The notes: generated by a model not told the origin, from the sequence alone. Positions 1 to 9,701 are shown, counted from the first letter of the stretch. The stretch: 64,000 bases of DNA from Faecalicatena orotica (GCF_003149245.1 NZ_QGDL01000008.1:62001-126000), one strand, 5' to 3'. Numbers and translations are program-made.

Positions 1-146
1 AGGTTATTATCGGTTGTATACTGCACGGTGACCAGATCGGAATTCCCTGCGGAGACACAAAAATTCTTGCAGGGGATGTGCTTGTTTTGATTTCCGGCAA
101 CGGTCAGGAGCTTGCCGCGGTGAAAGAATTAACCGGGAGGGAGTAG
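1..146 (+). CDS. trkA: TrkA potassium uptake regulator, C-terminal end (partial)
   Basis: Only the last 47 codons are in the window, read in frame from base 3 to a TAG at 144-146. The peptide ends with a TrkA-C (RCK_C) pattern: a GCILHGDQIGIPCGDT stretch, then AGDVLVLISG. This is the small ligand-sensing beta-sheet domain at the end of Trk/Ktr gating subunits. The next gene, trkH, starts 2 bp after the stop, so the two are translationally linked. TrkA-type proteins bind nucleotides at the cytoplasmic face and gate the TrkH channel. The identification rests on the domain pattern and the neighbour; the Rossmann part lies outside the window. Confidence 0.85.
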   Translation, partial: VIIGCILHGDQIGIPCGDTKILAGDVLVLISGNGQELAAVKELTGRE

Positions 147-148
147 AC

Positions 149-1636
149 ATGGCTAAAAATCTTTCAAACTGTTCGGACTATGGAAAACTTATGCTTTTAG
201 TAGGAATTATGATTTCCGTACCGCTGTTAGTTCTTCCATTTTATCCGGAGGATGCCAGATATGCGCTGTCATTCATTATTCCGGCCTTATTTTCTATTTT
301 TTCGGGAATTATTGTTTGCCGCCTGGGCAAAAAAGGCGGCACTGATACGACAGCAAGGCAGTCAGCTATGCAGCGCAGCAGCCTGACGGTTCTCTTTGCA
401 TGGAGCTGGGGTATCGTAACAGGTGCGGCCCCATTTGTACTGGCCCGACAGATGTCTGTTGTGCAGGCTTTATTTGAATCCGTCAGCGGATGGACAACGA
501 CAGGACTTTCCGTAATGGATGTCAGTACTGTCCCCAAAATCTTCTTGTTTCACCGAAGTTTCATGCAGTTCTGCGGTGGTCTTGGATTTGTTTTGATGAT
601 GATTATGCTCATTTCCGGAAAGCAGTCTATGAGTCTGTTCAGTGCAGAGGGACACCCTGATAAACTGATGCCGAATCTAAAAAAAACTGCCCGGACAATT
701 TTTATTATGTATTCTGGTTTTTTGGTAATTGGTACGGTTTCCTATTGTTTTGCAGACATGAGCCTGTTTGAAAGTATATGCCATGCCATGTGCTCCCTCT
801 CCACAGGAGGCTTTTCCACCAGGCTCGGCAGTATTGGCGAGTACAATAACCTGCCTGTTGAAATAATAACGATTATTCTAATGCTGATTGGTACGACAAA
901 TTTTGCTGTACTATTACTGCTTACCAAACGCAAATGGAAGCAGGCATTCCGTGTAAGCGAAGTACGTTTCATGATTGGTCTGTTACTTATATTTGTTCCT
1001 TTGACAGCCTTTTCTCTTTCAGGCAGTCTTAACATACCGATAACAGAAGGATTCCGCAGGTCACTATTTGATGTTTCATCTGCACTATCCACCACTGGAT
1101 ACTCCAGTATGAGTTATTCCGCCTGGCCTGACTTCGCTATTGGCATACTGATCCTCATGATGCTGGTCGGAGGCGGAATGGGTTCTACGGCAGGAGGTAT
1201 GAAAATGACCCGTGTATACCTGATGCTGCGCCTCGCGGCTGCAAATGTCCGCAAGCGCCTGTCACCGGCCCGCCGTATAGATACCCCGTATTACATAAGG
1301 GCCCAAGGAAAGACACCGATTGATTCCGGCCTTGCGGCAGATACTACAGGATTTACGGTGTGTTACCTTGGATTATTCCTTATTGGTACATTCTTATTGA
1401 CACTGACGGCAGACTCCAGCCTGACAGAGGCCGCATTTGAATTTGCCTCTGCGCTTGGAACAGTCGGCCTTTCTATCGGTTTGACCGGCCCCGACACCAA
1501 TACTGCTACATTACTTGTAGAAATGTTTGGTATGATTTTAGGTCGGCTGGAGATATTTATTGTTGTTACAGGAATCGTTTCCGGCATGAAAACGTTTCAC
1601 AGGCTTATGCCATATCATCCCGAAGTGCATCGATAA
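149..1636 (+). CDS. trkH: Trk/Ktr-type potassium channel-transporter subunit
   Basis: A 495-residue polytopic membrane protein with the four-fold pore-loop repeat of the TrkH/KtrB family. The selectivity-filter loops are visible as SGWTTTGLSV, LSTGGFSTR, LSTTGYSS and LGTVGLSIG, and the gating-loop type motif GGGMGSTAGGMK precedes the last repeat. It would form the potassium pathway in the cytoplasmic membrane, with the preceding TrkA as cytosolic gating ring. The start is fixed by the GGGAGGGAG ribosome site that overlaps the end of trkA. Its 3' end overlaps the converging permease gene by 32 bp, so the two mRNAs have complementary ends and there is no room for a separate terminator. Confidence 0.93.
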   Translation: MAKNLSNCSDYGKLMLLVGIMISVPLLVLPFYPEDARYALSFIIPALFSIFSGIIVCRLGKKGGTDTTARQSAMQRSSLTVLFAWSWGIVTGAAPFVLARQMSVVQALFESVSGWTTTGLSVMDVSTVPKIFLFHRSFMQFCGGLGFVLMMIMLISGKQSMSLFSAEGHPDKLMPNLKKTARTIFIMYSGFLVIGTVSYCFADMSLFESICHAMCSLSTGGFSTRLGSIGEYNNLPVEIITIILMLIGTTNFAVLLLLTKRKWKQAFRVSEVRFMIGLLLIFVPLTAFSLSGSLNIPITEGFRRSLFDVSSALSTTGYSSMSYSAWPDFAIGILILMMLVGGGMGSTAGGMKMTRVYLMLRLAAANVRKRLSPARRIDTPYYIRAQGKTPIDSGLAADTTGFTVCYLGLFLIGTFLLTLTADSSLTEAAFEFASALGTVGLSIGLTGPDTNTATLLVEMFGMILGRLEIFIVVTGIVSGMKTFHRLMPYHPEVHR

Positions 1637-4184
1637 TATTTTCTTTTTTCATCTTGCTGACTGCATACATCATGGTGACAAAAATTACAAGGAGTACACT
1701 GATGACGCTGATTCCGATACTGCCCCACGGCAGTACAAATCTGATATCATCCGACAACATGCCCTTACAAATCAGCCAGGAAGAAAGGATCGATATGGGG
1801 ATTCCAAAAAGCAGGGCCCTTATACCGTAAAAGGCACATTCAAAGCGCATCATTTTATTAAAATCACGGTCAGGCATTCCCACTGAACGCAGCATGGCAA
1901 GCTCTCTGCGCCGCAGCTTAATATTCGTGGAAATCGTATTGAATACATTGGCAACCGCAATCAGCGAAATCATGATGATAAAGGTATACGCAAAAACGTT
2001 GGCAATAAATATATAATTCCGGCTTTCCTCAAGCACCTCGTCCGTATTTAACATGATATATGCGGATGAAATGTTCATTTCCTGTATCATACTTTTCATT
2101 TCATCTGCCGACTGTGACGGATGATCTGACTGGAAGGTCAGTCCCTTTACCCTGGAATCCACAGATGCACCCTTTGGTACAAGTCTCTCTTTTAGTGACC
2201 AGGGAGCTATAATTGAGAAAAAAGTAGACTGTTGTCCGGCCGCCTTTAGCATCGGAGGTGTATCCGGGGGTACCATAGTAACAAACCTGACCCCGATATG
2301 ATCCCACTCTTCTGTGTCCGCTACACCGTTTATTTCAGGTGCAATGGTTAAATTCATGACTGGATTCCTGAACATATCAGCAAGATCATCTACACCTTCT
2401 GCGCTGTCGTCCCCTAATTTTGCTACGCCAATCACTCGTGCATCCTGACCCGTATATTCCTCCTCAGGCAAATTCTGTCCTTTAACTATATCCAGATAAG
2501 TATTATCATCCAGAAACTGAATTTCCATGTGCAGATTCACCGTTTCATCCGGTGAATACACCCCCGCTGATTTCCAGTATTCATCTGTCAGTTCATCCGC
2601 TTTAACAGCACAGGAATAATTTATCACTTCCTGATATGAACTTCCGGTAACACCATTGGCAGTTTTCAGTCTGTCAAAAATCTGCAGCATTTCGCTGTCA
2701 TCCATATCCTGTGTGCCAAAACCAATGTCATAGCTGGTAACTATTTTTGTCTGCTCCGCGCCTTTCTGCATACTTGTTACGAGGGCGCTGGTTGAAACAA
2801 ACAACACAATGCTCAGCACAAGTGACATCACGATACTGCGATAGCGTTTCTTGTTTCGCTTAAAATTCTTCAGTGCAAGAATTCCCTCCAGACCATAGGT
2901 GCGCCTTTCCAGCCTCGATATTTTCATGGCTCTGGCTTCTACCTTCACCTCGTTTGTCTGGCGGATGCATTCCATAACCGGCATGTTGACTGCTTTTTTA
3001 GCAGGAATATAAGCCGAAATTAAAATAGTAATGATGCTCACCGCTGCCGCACCGGCTATGGCAGGTAAAGACATACTCATTGTTAACGGAACCCCCGAAT
3101 ATAGCAGGCTTGAAAATTTTCTGGAAACGACGGAAATTACAAGCCAGATACTTCCCAGACCTGTCAGAATACCAATCGGAATCCCTACGGCCCCAATACA
3201 CATACCCTCAAAGAGCACGGAATTGCGCAGCTGCTTTGCAGTGGCACCCACGGAAGAAAGAATTCCGATCTGCCGTGTCCGTTCACTCAGTGAAATACTG
3301 AAGGAATTGTAAATCAGGAAGATCGAACCAATCATGATGATAGCGATCACAATGGCACCGGCCGAGTACATAAATGCATTGAATATCCTGTCTCCCGGAT
3401 TTCTCGAGAGTCCCATAATGCGAAGCACATCTGTATTCAGGATATAGGAACTGCCGGCTGCTGTACTGTCCACATAGGAATACACCTGCCTTGGATTCTT
3501 CAGAGTCACGAATAAACTAAGGTCTTTCCCTGCACCGGTCTGGTCGGATCTTGTGATCAGGGTATATCCCGGAGAATGGTCCTGTTCAAAAACAGGCGTC
3601 CGGCATATGCCGACAACGGTATAGGTTTTATTTTCCTGTGGTACAAAGGTCTCAGAACCTGATGTATATGGGTCGTTCTGGGTAAGCTTCTTTTCTCCTT
3701 CCATACGGTTTCCTACAGCAAGCGAAATGGTATCTCCCGTTGCATAGGAAACGCCGCCGTCTGTCGCAATTTTCCCGGAAATGAGAACCTCATTGCCGTT
3801 TTCAGGAAGTCTTCCTGAAGTCAGGGTTATGGGCAGGGCGTCAAAAGCCTCCCTGCTGAATCCGGCCACGTAAAGATAGGGCTTGTCGGGATTTTGCCCG
3901 CCTTTCAGTGGTGCATATCCGATATTTTCAATCGTTGTTATCTCCTCAACATCATTGTTCTGGCTCTGCTCCTGTGCAAAAGAAGCATTGGCATCCAAAA
4001 ACCCGACATCCCAGCTGCCGTATTTCATGACCGCCCCCTCTGCCATGTAATCCAGAAGGGAAACACCAAACGTAGTAACTGCCGTAAACATAGCCGCAGA
4101 CAAAACTACCCCGATGATTGTTACAATCGTCCGCGTGCGGTTCTTTTTCAGTCCTTTGAGGGCAACTTTGCAGAAAATATTCAT
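1605..4184 (-). CDS. FtsX/MacB-type ABC transporter permease, module 1
   Basis: An 859-residue permease with the duplicated FtsX arrangement. One membrane helix lies near residues 15-38, followed by an extracytoplasmic domain to about 270, three helices to about 400, one near 455, a second large outer domain to about 735 and three final helices. The conserved FtsX phrases RQIGILSSVGATAKQLRNSV and RRRELAMLRSVGM precede the helix bundles. It is coupled to the upstream ATPase gene by a 1-bp TAATG overlap. With the response regulator and kinase upstream this makes a BceRS/BceAB-like set. Such sets usually sense and resist peptide antibiotics or export lipids or peptides; the substrate cannot be read from the sequence. 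Confidence 0.88.
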   Translation of the reverse strand: MNIFCKVALKGLKKNRTRTIVTIIGVVLSAAMFTAVTTFGVSLLDYMAEGAVMKYGSWDVGFLDANASFAQEQSQNNDVEEITTIENIGYAPLKGGQNPDKPYLYVAGFSREAFDALPITLTSGRLPENGNEVLISGKIATDGGVSYATGDTISLAVGNRMEGEKKLTQNDPYTSGSETFVPQENKTYTVVGICRTPVFEQDHSPGYTLITRSDQTGAGKDLSLFVTLKNPRQVYSYVDSTAAGSSYILNTDVLRIMGLSRNPGDRIFNAFMYSAGAIVIAIIMIGSIFLIYNSFSISLSERTRQIGILSSVGATAKQLRNSVLFEGMCIGAVGIPIGILTGLGSIWLVISVVSRKFSSLLYSGVPLTMSMSLPAIAGAAAVSIITILISAYIPAKKAVNMPVMECIRQTNEVKVEARAMKISRLERRTYGLEGILALKNFKRNKKRYRSIVMSLVLSIVLFVSTSALVTSMQKGAEQTKIVTSYDIGFGTQDMDDSEMLQIFDRLKTANGVTGSSYQEVINYSCAVKADELTDEYWKSAGVYSPDETVNLHMEIQFLDDNTYLDIVKGQNLPEEEYTGQDARVIGVAKLGDDSAEGVDDLADMFRNPVMNLTIAPEINGVADTEEWDHIGVRFVTMVPPDTPPMLKAAGQQSTFFSIIAPWSLKERLVPKGASVDSRVKGLTFQSDHPSQSADEMKSMIQEMNISSAYIMLNTDEVLEESRNYIFIANVFAYTFIIMISLIAVANVFNTISTNIKLRRRELAMLRSVGMPDRDFNKMMRFECAFYGIRALLFGIPISILSSWLICKGMLSDDIRFVLPWGSIGISVISVLLVIFVTMMYAVSKMKKENIIDALRDDMA

Positions 4185-4870
4185 TACCGTCTCACCTGCC
4201 TCTCATCCCGCACAACTCTTCCGTCCGCAATACAGATAATACGGTCCGCCTGCAGTGCGATATTTTCGTCATGTGTAACGATAATCAGGGTCTGATGGTA
4301 TTTTTTATGACTTTTCTTAAGCAGAGTGATGATCTCATGTCCATTCCGGCTGTCCAGACTGCCTGTTGGTTCGTCCGCTAGCATGACCGCAGGAGCGTTC
4401 ATCAGGGCCCGCCCGATAGAGACCCTCTGCTGCTGTCCGCCCGATAACTGGTTGGGCAAATGCGTCCTCCGTTCTTCCAGTCCGAGCAGTTCCAGTAATT
4501 CCTCCAGCCGCTGTTTATTGACTTTACGTTTGTCCATCAGGATCGGTAACGTAATGTTTTCCACTACATTCAGCGTTGGGATAAGATTGTGGAACTGATA
4601 AATCAGCCCCACCTGCCTTCTTCGGAAAATAGCAAGCTTCTCATTACTTCCGGCATACACATCCTGCCCCTCCAGATACACTTTTCCACTGGTTGGTACA
4701 TCCACGCCTCCAATGATGTGAAGCAGAGTAGACTTACCGGAACCGGAAGATCCGGTGATTGCCGTAAACTCCCCTCTATTGATGGTAAGCGAAACGTGGT
4801 CGAGCGCAGTAACCTGGTTTTCCCCCCTGCCATAGACCTTACATAAATTTTTGATTTCTAAAAACTCCAT
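4184..4870 (-). CDS. ABC transporter ATP-binding protein, module 1 (MacB/LolD/BceA class)
   Basis: A 228-residue ATPase with Walker [13 protein letters not shown]-loop YQFHNLIPTLNV, signature [15 protein letters not shown], Walker B VMLADEPTGSLD and switch His in THDENIA. The HNLIPTLNVVENITLP segment is typical of ATPases that pair with FtsX-type permeases. The start has an AAAGGAGG site. The upstream gap of about 95 bp carries a strong -10 (TATTAT) and an operator that recurs in front of the paralogous ATPase at 29695, so this gene and its permease are probably induced separately from the regulator genes. Confidence 0.93.
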   Translation of the reverse strand: MEFLEIKNLCKVYGRGENQVTALDHVSLTINRGEFTAITGSSGSGKSTLLHIIGGVDVPTSGKVYLEGQDVYAGSNEKLAIFRRRQVGLIYQFHNLIPTLNVVENITLPILMDKRKVNKQRLEELLELLGLEERRTHLPNQLSGGQQQRVSIGRALMNAPAVMLADEPTGSLDSRNGHEIITLLKKSHKKYHQTLIIVTHDENIALQADRIICIADGRVVRDERQVRR

Positions 4871-4915
4871 GATATGAGCCTCCTTTAAATATGGTTCTTA
4901 ACAGATACTACCCAT

Positions 4916-4972
4916 ATAATAGAACTTTCAGCTTACATCTCCGTGACTTTCAAGTGAGAGATCCGTCACTTT
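4916..4972 (-). promoter_or_regulatory. Response-regulator-type operator plus -10, module 1 ABC promoter
   Basis: On the minus strand an inverted repeat AAAGTG-N10-CACTTG (4951-4972) is followed by a TATTAT -10 hexamer (4916-4921), with operator centre to -10 centre 43 bp. There is no good -35, as expected for an activated promoter. The operator overlaps the stop codon of the kinase gene. The same arrangement with the same spacing occurs at 29593-29651. Confidence 0.6.
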
Positions 4973-5955
4973 GGGAAACGAATCACAAATAACGCACCCC
5001 CTTCAGGATGGTTTTTTGCAGTGATGGTCCCTCCCTGCCGTGTAATAATCATCTTGCAGAGGGCCAGACCGATTCCATAACCGGTCGCTTTATCACTGTT
5101 TCCCCGGTAAAATCTGTCAAACAGACGGGGAATGTCTTCCTTTTCAATGCCTTGTCCGCTGTCGCGGATATTAATCCCGGTAAACAGCGGTGTATCCTCA
5201 CAGACAATCTGAATCGTCCCATTATCTCCTGCGCTCTCCATGCAGTTTTTCAGAATATTCTGGACGGCCTCCGATAACCAGCCGGAATCCCCCAAAATAG
5301 CGGCCCCTTCCGGCACATTGGTATGGCAGGTAATATTGTGCAGTTCCATTGGTATCAGTAACGGACGAAGCGCAGAATTGATTAAAGCACTTACATCGAT
5401 ATTTTCACTTTGAAACACCACAATGCCCGCATCCAGACGGGAGATTTTCAGCAGCGAAGTGATCAGCCAGTCCATATGCACAAACAATTCCTCTGTTTCC
5501 CGCAGTAAAGCCTTCCGCTCATTTTCATCCGAACTGTTTTCTATTATTGACAGAATAAGATTCACTGATGTCAGCGGAGTACGGAGCTGGTGTGCGATAT
5601 CAGCCATCGAATCTGCAAGATGTTGTTTTTCTTTCCTCAGTGCATCATTCTGCTCCCGGATACGCAGTGTCATTTTTGTGATCTCACTGTGCAGAATAGA
5701 AAGCTCCCCCTCCTCTGATTCCCCGATATACAGACGGTCCGCGTTATGCAGCACAAGGTCGATCTGATCCGCTGTCTCCGCAATACTCTTATACCGTGCC
5801 TTCGTAAACACATAAAATGCAATTCCAAAGGCTGCATCTGTGATAAGGACAAGGATTCCTGCTGCAGGGCTGACTGCAAATCCTGCCATTACCGTAACAG
5901 CAGCCATGATGATAAACAAAATGGCAAAATGGCGAAATTCTTTATTCCGTAACAT
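4966..5955 (-). CDS. Sensor histidine kinase, module 1 (intramembrane-sensing type)
   Basis: About 329 residues from the preferred start. Two membrane helices near the N-terminus are separated by only a few residues (around SPAAG), so there is no real outer sensor domain. This is the layout of BceS-like kinases that sense through their partner ABC transporter. The H-box is DIAHQLRTPLTS with His122, followed by an N-box (NILKNCMES) and G-boxes DSGQGIE and GYGIGLALC. I prefer the ATG at 5955 (MLRNKE), which follows a GGGGGCGG site; an in-frame start at 5985 is possible. The gene overlaps the regulator gene by 14 bp. Confidence 0.9.
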   Translation of the reverse strand: MLRNKEFRHFAILFIIMAAVTVMAGFAVSPAAGILVLITDAAFGIAFYVFTKARYKSIAETADQIDLVLHNADRLYIGESEEGELSILHSEITKMTLRIREQNDALRKEKQHLADSMADIAHQLRTPLTSVNLILSIIENSSDENERKALLRETEELFVHMDWLITSLLKISRLDAGIVVFQSENIDVSALINSALRPLLIPMELHNITCHTNVPEGAAILGDSGWLSEAVQNILKNCMESAGDNGTIQIVCEDTPLFTGINIRDSGQGIEKEDIPRLFDRFYRGNSDKATGYGIGLALCKMIITRQGGTITAKNHPEGGALFVIRFPK

Positions 5956-6628
5956 TTCCGCCCCCCAATCTATAACCTGTACCACGGACGGTCAGGATAA
6001 TCCGCGGGTCGGCAGGATCATCTTCTATTTTCTCCCGCAATCGTTTTATATAAACAGTCAGTGTATTATTATTGACAAACTCTCCCGCAGCATCCCACAA
6101 TTCATTCAGCAGCCGGTCCCGCGTAATGATCACTTGCGGATTACTGATAAACACCAGAAGCAGGCGGTATTCCAAAGCAGAAAGAAAAATCTCGGCGCCG
6201 TTCTTTTTTACAATACCACTCGTTGTATCGACATGAAGACCACAGATATCAAAAGCCGACGGTGACCTCCCACTCTTACGAAGAGCCGTTTTAATTCGCG
6301 CAATCAGTTCACGCGGCCGGAAAGGTTTCGTGATATAGTCGTCAGCCCCCATGTTCAGTCCGGTGACAACACTCGCCTCATCGCCCGAAGCCGTCAGGAA
6401 AATAACCGGAATGTCCTGTGTTTCCTTGATTTCCGTACATACCGTGAATCCATTCCCATCAGGCAGAAAAAGATCTACCAGCGCCAGATCAAACTTCCCT
6501 TCTTCCAACACAGCAAGGGCCTCCTTCTGTGTCGCAGCCGGAGTAACTGTAAATCCTTCCGAGCCAAGCAGAAGCATCAGGTTCTTTGCAATTGCCTTAT
6601 CATCTTCAACTAAAAAAATCCGTTTCAT
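5942..6628 (-). CDS. OmpR-family response regulator, module 1
   Basis: A receiver domain (acidic pair ED-D at residues 8-10, phosphoacceptor Asp52 in ALVDLFLPDGNG, Lys in ITKPFRPREL) is followed by a winged-helix DNA-binding domain ending RLREKIEDD...VRGTGYRL. The start is the ATG at 6628, eight bases after AGGGTGG; a GTG four codons upstream is less likely because it sits inside that ribosome site. It is first in the order regulator-kinase-ATPase-permease. Its probable target is the AAGTG-N10-CACTT operator between the kinase and ATPase genes. Confidence 0.92.
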   Translation of the reverse strand: MKRIFLVEDDKAIAKNLMLLLGSEGFTVTPAATQKEALAVLEEGKFDLALVDLFLPDGNGFTVCTEIKETQDIPVIFLTASGDEASVVTGLNMGADDYITKPFRPRELIARIKTALRKSGRSPSAFDICGLHVDTTSGIVKKNGAEIFLSALEYRLLLVFISNPQVIITRDRLLNELWDAAGEFVNNNTLTVYIKRLREKIEDDPADPRIILTVRGTGYRLGGGNVTE

Positions 6629-6918
6629 TGCTTTTACCACCCTTCAATTATTTTCATATCCTATTCCTCTTCAATCTCTAATTTACAGGATCATTGTATC
6701 GTTATCTATGGTTACTGGCAACATAAATCGTAAATAGTTATGGTTCAGTATTACTGTAACAGCCGATTGAAAAATATTACTGCAGGTGTTATCATTGACA
6801 CACAGCATCTATGCATCTGGACCCAAAGAAATCAAAGAAAATGCAAAAGCCATTCCATTACAATCTCATCCGGACGGCTGTAAAATATGAGTATCAAAAA
6901 GCAAAAGAGGTGGCCGAT

Positions 6919-8064
6919 ATGAATGGTATAAAAAATCATTTGGTAAAATCTGTTGGAGCAGGAATGCTGGCTATTGTCCTGACTGCATTATCCGGATGCG
7001 CTGCAGTACAGAAAGAAACGAAAGAAAGTACGAATAGCCTGTCCACGAAAAAGGAGGATACTATGGTAAATGAAGAAAATGCACATACAATTTATCTGGC
7101 GGGAGGATGCTTCTGGGGAATTGAAGCCTACTTTAAGAAACTTCCCGGTGTGTATGATACAGAAGTAGGGTATGCCAACGGGAATACGGAAAACCCAACC
7201 TATGAGCAAGTATGCCGCAACAACACAGGGTATGCGGAAACAGTCAAAGTCATGTATGACACTTCCCTGATTACAACCAGACAACTTTTAGATGGATTTT
7301 TCAAGGTCGTAGATCCGACAAGTGTTAATAAGCAGGGGAATGACAGAGGCAGCCAGTATCGCTCCGGTATCTATTATGTAGATGAGGAAGATAAGGCTGC
7401 GGCAGAAATGGCAGTTGAAGAACAAAAAGCAAAATATAAAAAAGAAATTGCAACAGAGGTTGTTCCTTTGGATAATTTTTACCTGGCAGAAGAATACCAC
7501 CAGAATTACCTGGATAATAATCCTGGAGGCTACTGCCATATCAATCTGCAAGATGCTGATGACTTTATTGAAGAAGAAGGGCTTGGCATGAATGATCTCT
7601 CCGGTCAGATTAACCCGGAGAATTATCCGGTGCCAAGCGAGAAAGAATTGAAAGAAAAGCTCACAGATATCCAGTATCAGGTGACACAGAACAATGGTAC
7701 TGAGCGTCCTTACAACAATGAGTATGCCGATAATTTTGAAAAAGGAATCTACACAGATGTCGTGACAGGAGAGCCGCTGTTCAGTTCAGAGGATAAGTTT
7801 GAATCCGGCTGCGGATGGCCAAGCTTTTCAAAACCAATCGTACCGGAAGTCGTGACTGAGGAAACAGACTCCAGCTTTAATATGATACGTACAGAAGTGC
7901 GAAGCCGTGCAGGTGATACTCACCTCGGCCATGTCTTTAATGATGGGCCGTCAGAACTTGGCGGGCTGCGTTACTGCATTAACAGTGCCTCGATCCGGTT
8001 TATTCCTTATAAAGATCTGGATGCAGAAGGATATGGATACTTAAAATCGATATTTGATAAATAA
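6919..8064 (+). CDS. msrAB: Lipoprotein peptide-methionine sulfoxide reductase MsrA-MsrB fusion
   Basis: The preferred start at 6919 follows AGAGGTGG by about 6 bases and yields a lipoprotein signal peptide with lipobox LSGC; the longer in-frame reading from 6811 would bury this signal. The MsrA domain has the catalytic GGCFWG motif and continues to about residue 200. The MsrB domain follows with the ESGCGWPSF segment, the [10 protein letters not shown] motif and catalytic Cys in RYCINSAS. The two CxxC zinc pairs of many MsrB proteins are absent, so this is a zinc-free type. The enzyme would repair both stereoisomers of methionine sulfoxide in proteins outside the membrane. Confidence 0.93.
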   Translation: MNGIKNHLVKSVGAGMLAIVLTALSGCAAVQKETKESTNSLSTKKEDTMVNEENAHTIYLAGGCFWGIEAYFKKLPGVYDTEVGYANGNTENPTYEQVCRNNTGYAETVKVMYDTSLITTRQLLDGFFKVVDPTSVNKQGNDRGSQYRSGIYYVDEEDKAAAEMAVEEQKAKYKKEIATEVVPLDNFYLAEEYHQNYLDNNPGGYCHINLQDADDFIEEEGLGMNDLSGQINPENYPVPSEKELKEKLTDIQYQVTQNNGTERPYNNEYADNFEKGIYTDVVTGEPLFSSEDKFESGCGWPSFSKPIVPEVVTEETDSSFNMIRTEVRSRAGDTHLGHVFNDGPSELGGLRYCINSASIRFIPYKDLDAEGYGYLKSIFDK

Positions 8065-8065
8065 G

Positions 8066-8200
8066 ATGAGAATGAGGTATCATTATATATCAAATGTAGA
8101 TGAACGTCTGAAGCTCTACTATGGCGATAATTGTGGCGTAAAAATCCAGTCTGCCCCGGGAGAAGGCTGTACCGTCCGGCTTCTGCTTGGGAAACATTAA
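8066..8200 (+). pseudogene. Remnant of a YesM-type sensor kinase gene (last 40 or so codons)
   Basis: One base after the msrAB stop an open frame of 44 codons encodes NVDERLKLYYGDNCGVKI followed by SAPGEGCTVRLLLGKH. This is the end of the ATPase domain of YesM/LytS-like kinases, which typically read N(V/I)xxRLxLxYG...SxxGxGTxV. The H-box, N-box and the rest of the domain are missing upstream, so it is a truncated fragment. It may be a scar of a recombination that placed msrAB here. Confidence 0.65.
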
Positions 8201-8291
8201 TCATCCGGACTTGGATTTTCACATAACATGACACACTTATGTCCTGTTATGTATGTTAAACTATAGAAAAATATAAAGGATGGTGTTCGCA

Positions 8292-8924
8292 ATGGCATTT
8301 GATTTCAAAAAAGAGTATAAACAATTTTACATGCCCAAAAATAAACCGGAGATCGTTATGGTTCCGCCAATAAACTATATTGCTGTACAAGGAACCGGCA
8401 ATCCAAACGAGGAGGGAGGCGCATACCAACAGGCAGTGGGGATTCTGTATGCTGTCGCCTATACCTTAAGAATGAGTTATAAAGGAACGCATAAAATCGA
8501 CGGTTTTTTTGAATATGTCGTGCCTCCGCTGGAAGGCTTCTGGTGGCAGGAAGATGTAGACGGTGTAGATTATTCAGACAAAAGCAGTTTTAACTGGATT
8601 AGTGTGATCCGGTTACCGGATTTCGTAAAAAAAGATGATTTTGACTGGGCGGTTCAGGAAGCGGCAAGAAAGAAAAAGCTCGACTGCTCCTCTGCCGAAT
8701 ATCTGACTATTGATGAAGGCTTGTGTGTACAAATGATGCACTATGGCGTATATGATGATGAACCTGCCACGGTTGCCATTATGGATGAATACCTCTCTGC
8801 CAACGGTTATGAAAACGACTTCAGTGATCACCGCCTGCACCATGAAATCTACTTATCTGATCCGAGAAAGACAGTGGCTTCAAAACAAAAAACCGTGATC
8901 AGACATCCTGTGAAAACGAAATAG
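8292..8924 (+). CDS. GyrI-like small-molecule-binding protein
   Basis: About 210 residues without a DNA-binding domain. The segment MVPPINYIAVQGTGNPNE followed by FFEYVVPPLEGFWWQ matches stand-alone proteins with a GyrI/AraC effector-binding fold, which bind hydrophobic or drug-like molecules and in some cases hydrolyse them. The ATG at 8292 is preferred because GGATGGTG precedes it by about 6 bases; a start at 8280 would fall within that site. A soluble cytoplasmic protein is predicted. Substrate and exact role are unknown. Confidence 0.75.
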   Translation: MAFDFKKEYKQFYMPKNKPEIVMVPPINYIAVQGTGNPNEEGGAYQQAVGILYAVAYTLRMSYKGTHKIDGFFEYVVPPLEGFWWQEDVDGVDYSDKSSFNWISVIRLPDFVKKDDFDWAVQEAARKKKLDCSSAEYLTIDEGLCVQMMHYGVYDDEPATVAIMDEYLSANGYENDFSDHRLHHEIYLSDPRKTVASKQKTVIRHPVKTK

Positions 8925-8965
8925 ATTTACAATCATGATAGATAATTAATAGGAGGAGTATTGAA

Positions 8966-9670
8966 ATGTTTAAAAATAAAGTTGCCGTTATCACTGGGGG
9001 TGCAAACGGTATTGGAAAAGTTACAGCCGAAGAATTCAGAAAAGCCGGCGCCTCAGTCTGTATCATTGATAAAGAAGCCAACAGCTGCTTCACCGGAGAT
9101 CTGGCAGATAAAGAAACACTTATCCGTTTTAAGGATAAAGTGATCTCTGAATATGGCCACATAGATTATTTGATTAACAATGCCCTTCCTTTAATGAAAG
9201 GAATTGATGAGTGTTCTTACGAAGAATTCAATTACGCTTTACATGTAGGCATCACTGCCCCATTCTACTTATCAAAGCTCTTTCTGCCATATTTTGCACC
9301 GGGAGCATCCATCATTAACATTGCATCATCCCGCGACCGGATGAGCCAGCCCAATACGGAAAGCTATACAGCGGCAAAAGGCGGAATATCTGCTTTAACC
9401 CATGCCCTGGCTATCAGCCTGGCCGGAAAAGTCCGTGTAAATTCTATCTCACCGGGATGGATTGACACTGATTTTAAGGAATACACAGGTCCCGACGCCC
9501 TGCAGCATCCTGTACACAGGGTAGGCAATCCGCTTGATATTGCCAATATGATCCTATATCTCTGCTCAGACAAGGCCGGATTCATTACAGGAGAAAACAT
9601 CTGCATTGACGGCGGTATGACAAAACAAATGATATATTCCGATGACTTCGGCTGGTCACTTTCGGTCTGA
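8966..9670 (+). CDS. Short-chain dehydrogenase/reductase (SDR)
   Basis: A 234-residue classical SDR with cofactor motif TGGANGIG at residues 10-17, NNA-type motif (INNALPL), catalytic Ser in INIASSRD and the YxxxK pair in YTAAKGG. The end (GENICIDGGMTKQMIY) is normal for the family. Asp after the second strand (IIDKEAN) favours NAD(H). A strong AGGAGGAG site precedes the ATG. The gap from the GyrI-like gene is about 40 bp, so co-transcription is possible. The substrate cannot be inferred. Confidence 0.9.
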   Translation: MFKNKVAVITGGANGIGKVTAEEFRKAGASVCIIDKEANSCFTGDLADKETLIRFKDKVISEYGHIDYLINNALPLMKGIDECSYEEFNYALHVGITAPFYLSKLFLPYFAPGASIINIASSRDRMSQPNTESYTAAKGGISALTHALAISLAGKVRVNSISPGWIDTDFKEYTGPDALQHPVHRVGNPLDIANMILYLCSDKAGFITGENICIDGGMTKQMIYSDDFGWSLSV

Positions 9671-9701
9671 TTGTAACAATATTAATTCAAAACAAGGCAT
9701 T

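Noticed and set aside
6811-6918. 36-residue N-terminal extension of MsrAB
   Set aside because: It would hide a clear lipoprotein signal; the ribosome site lies before the ATG at 6919.
8899-9162. Minus-strand open frames opposite the SDR and many other genes
   Set aside because: These are shadow frames of strongly supported genes on the other strand, without ribosome sites or family matches.
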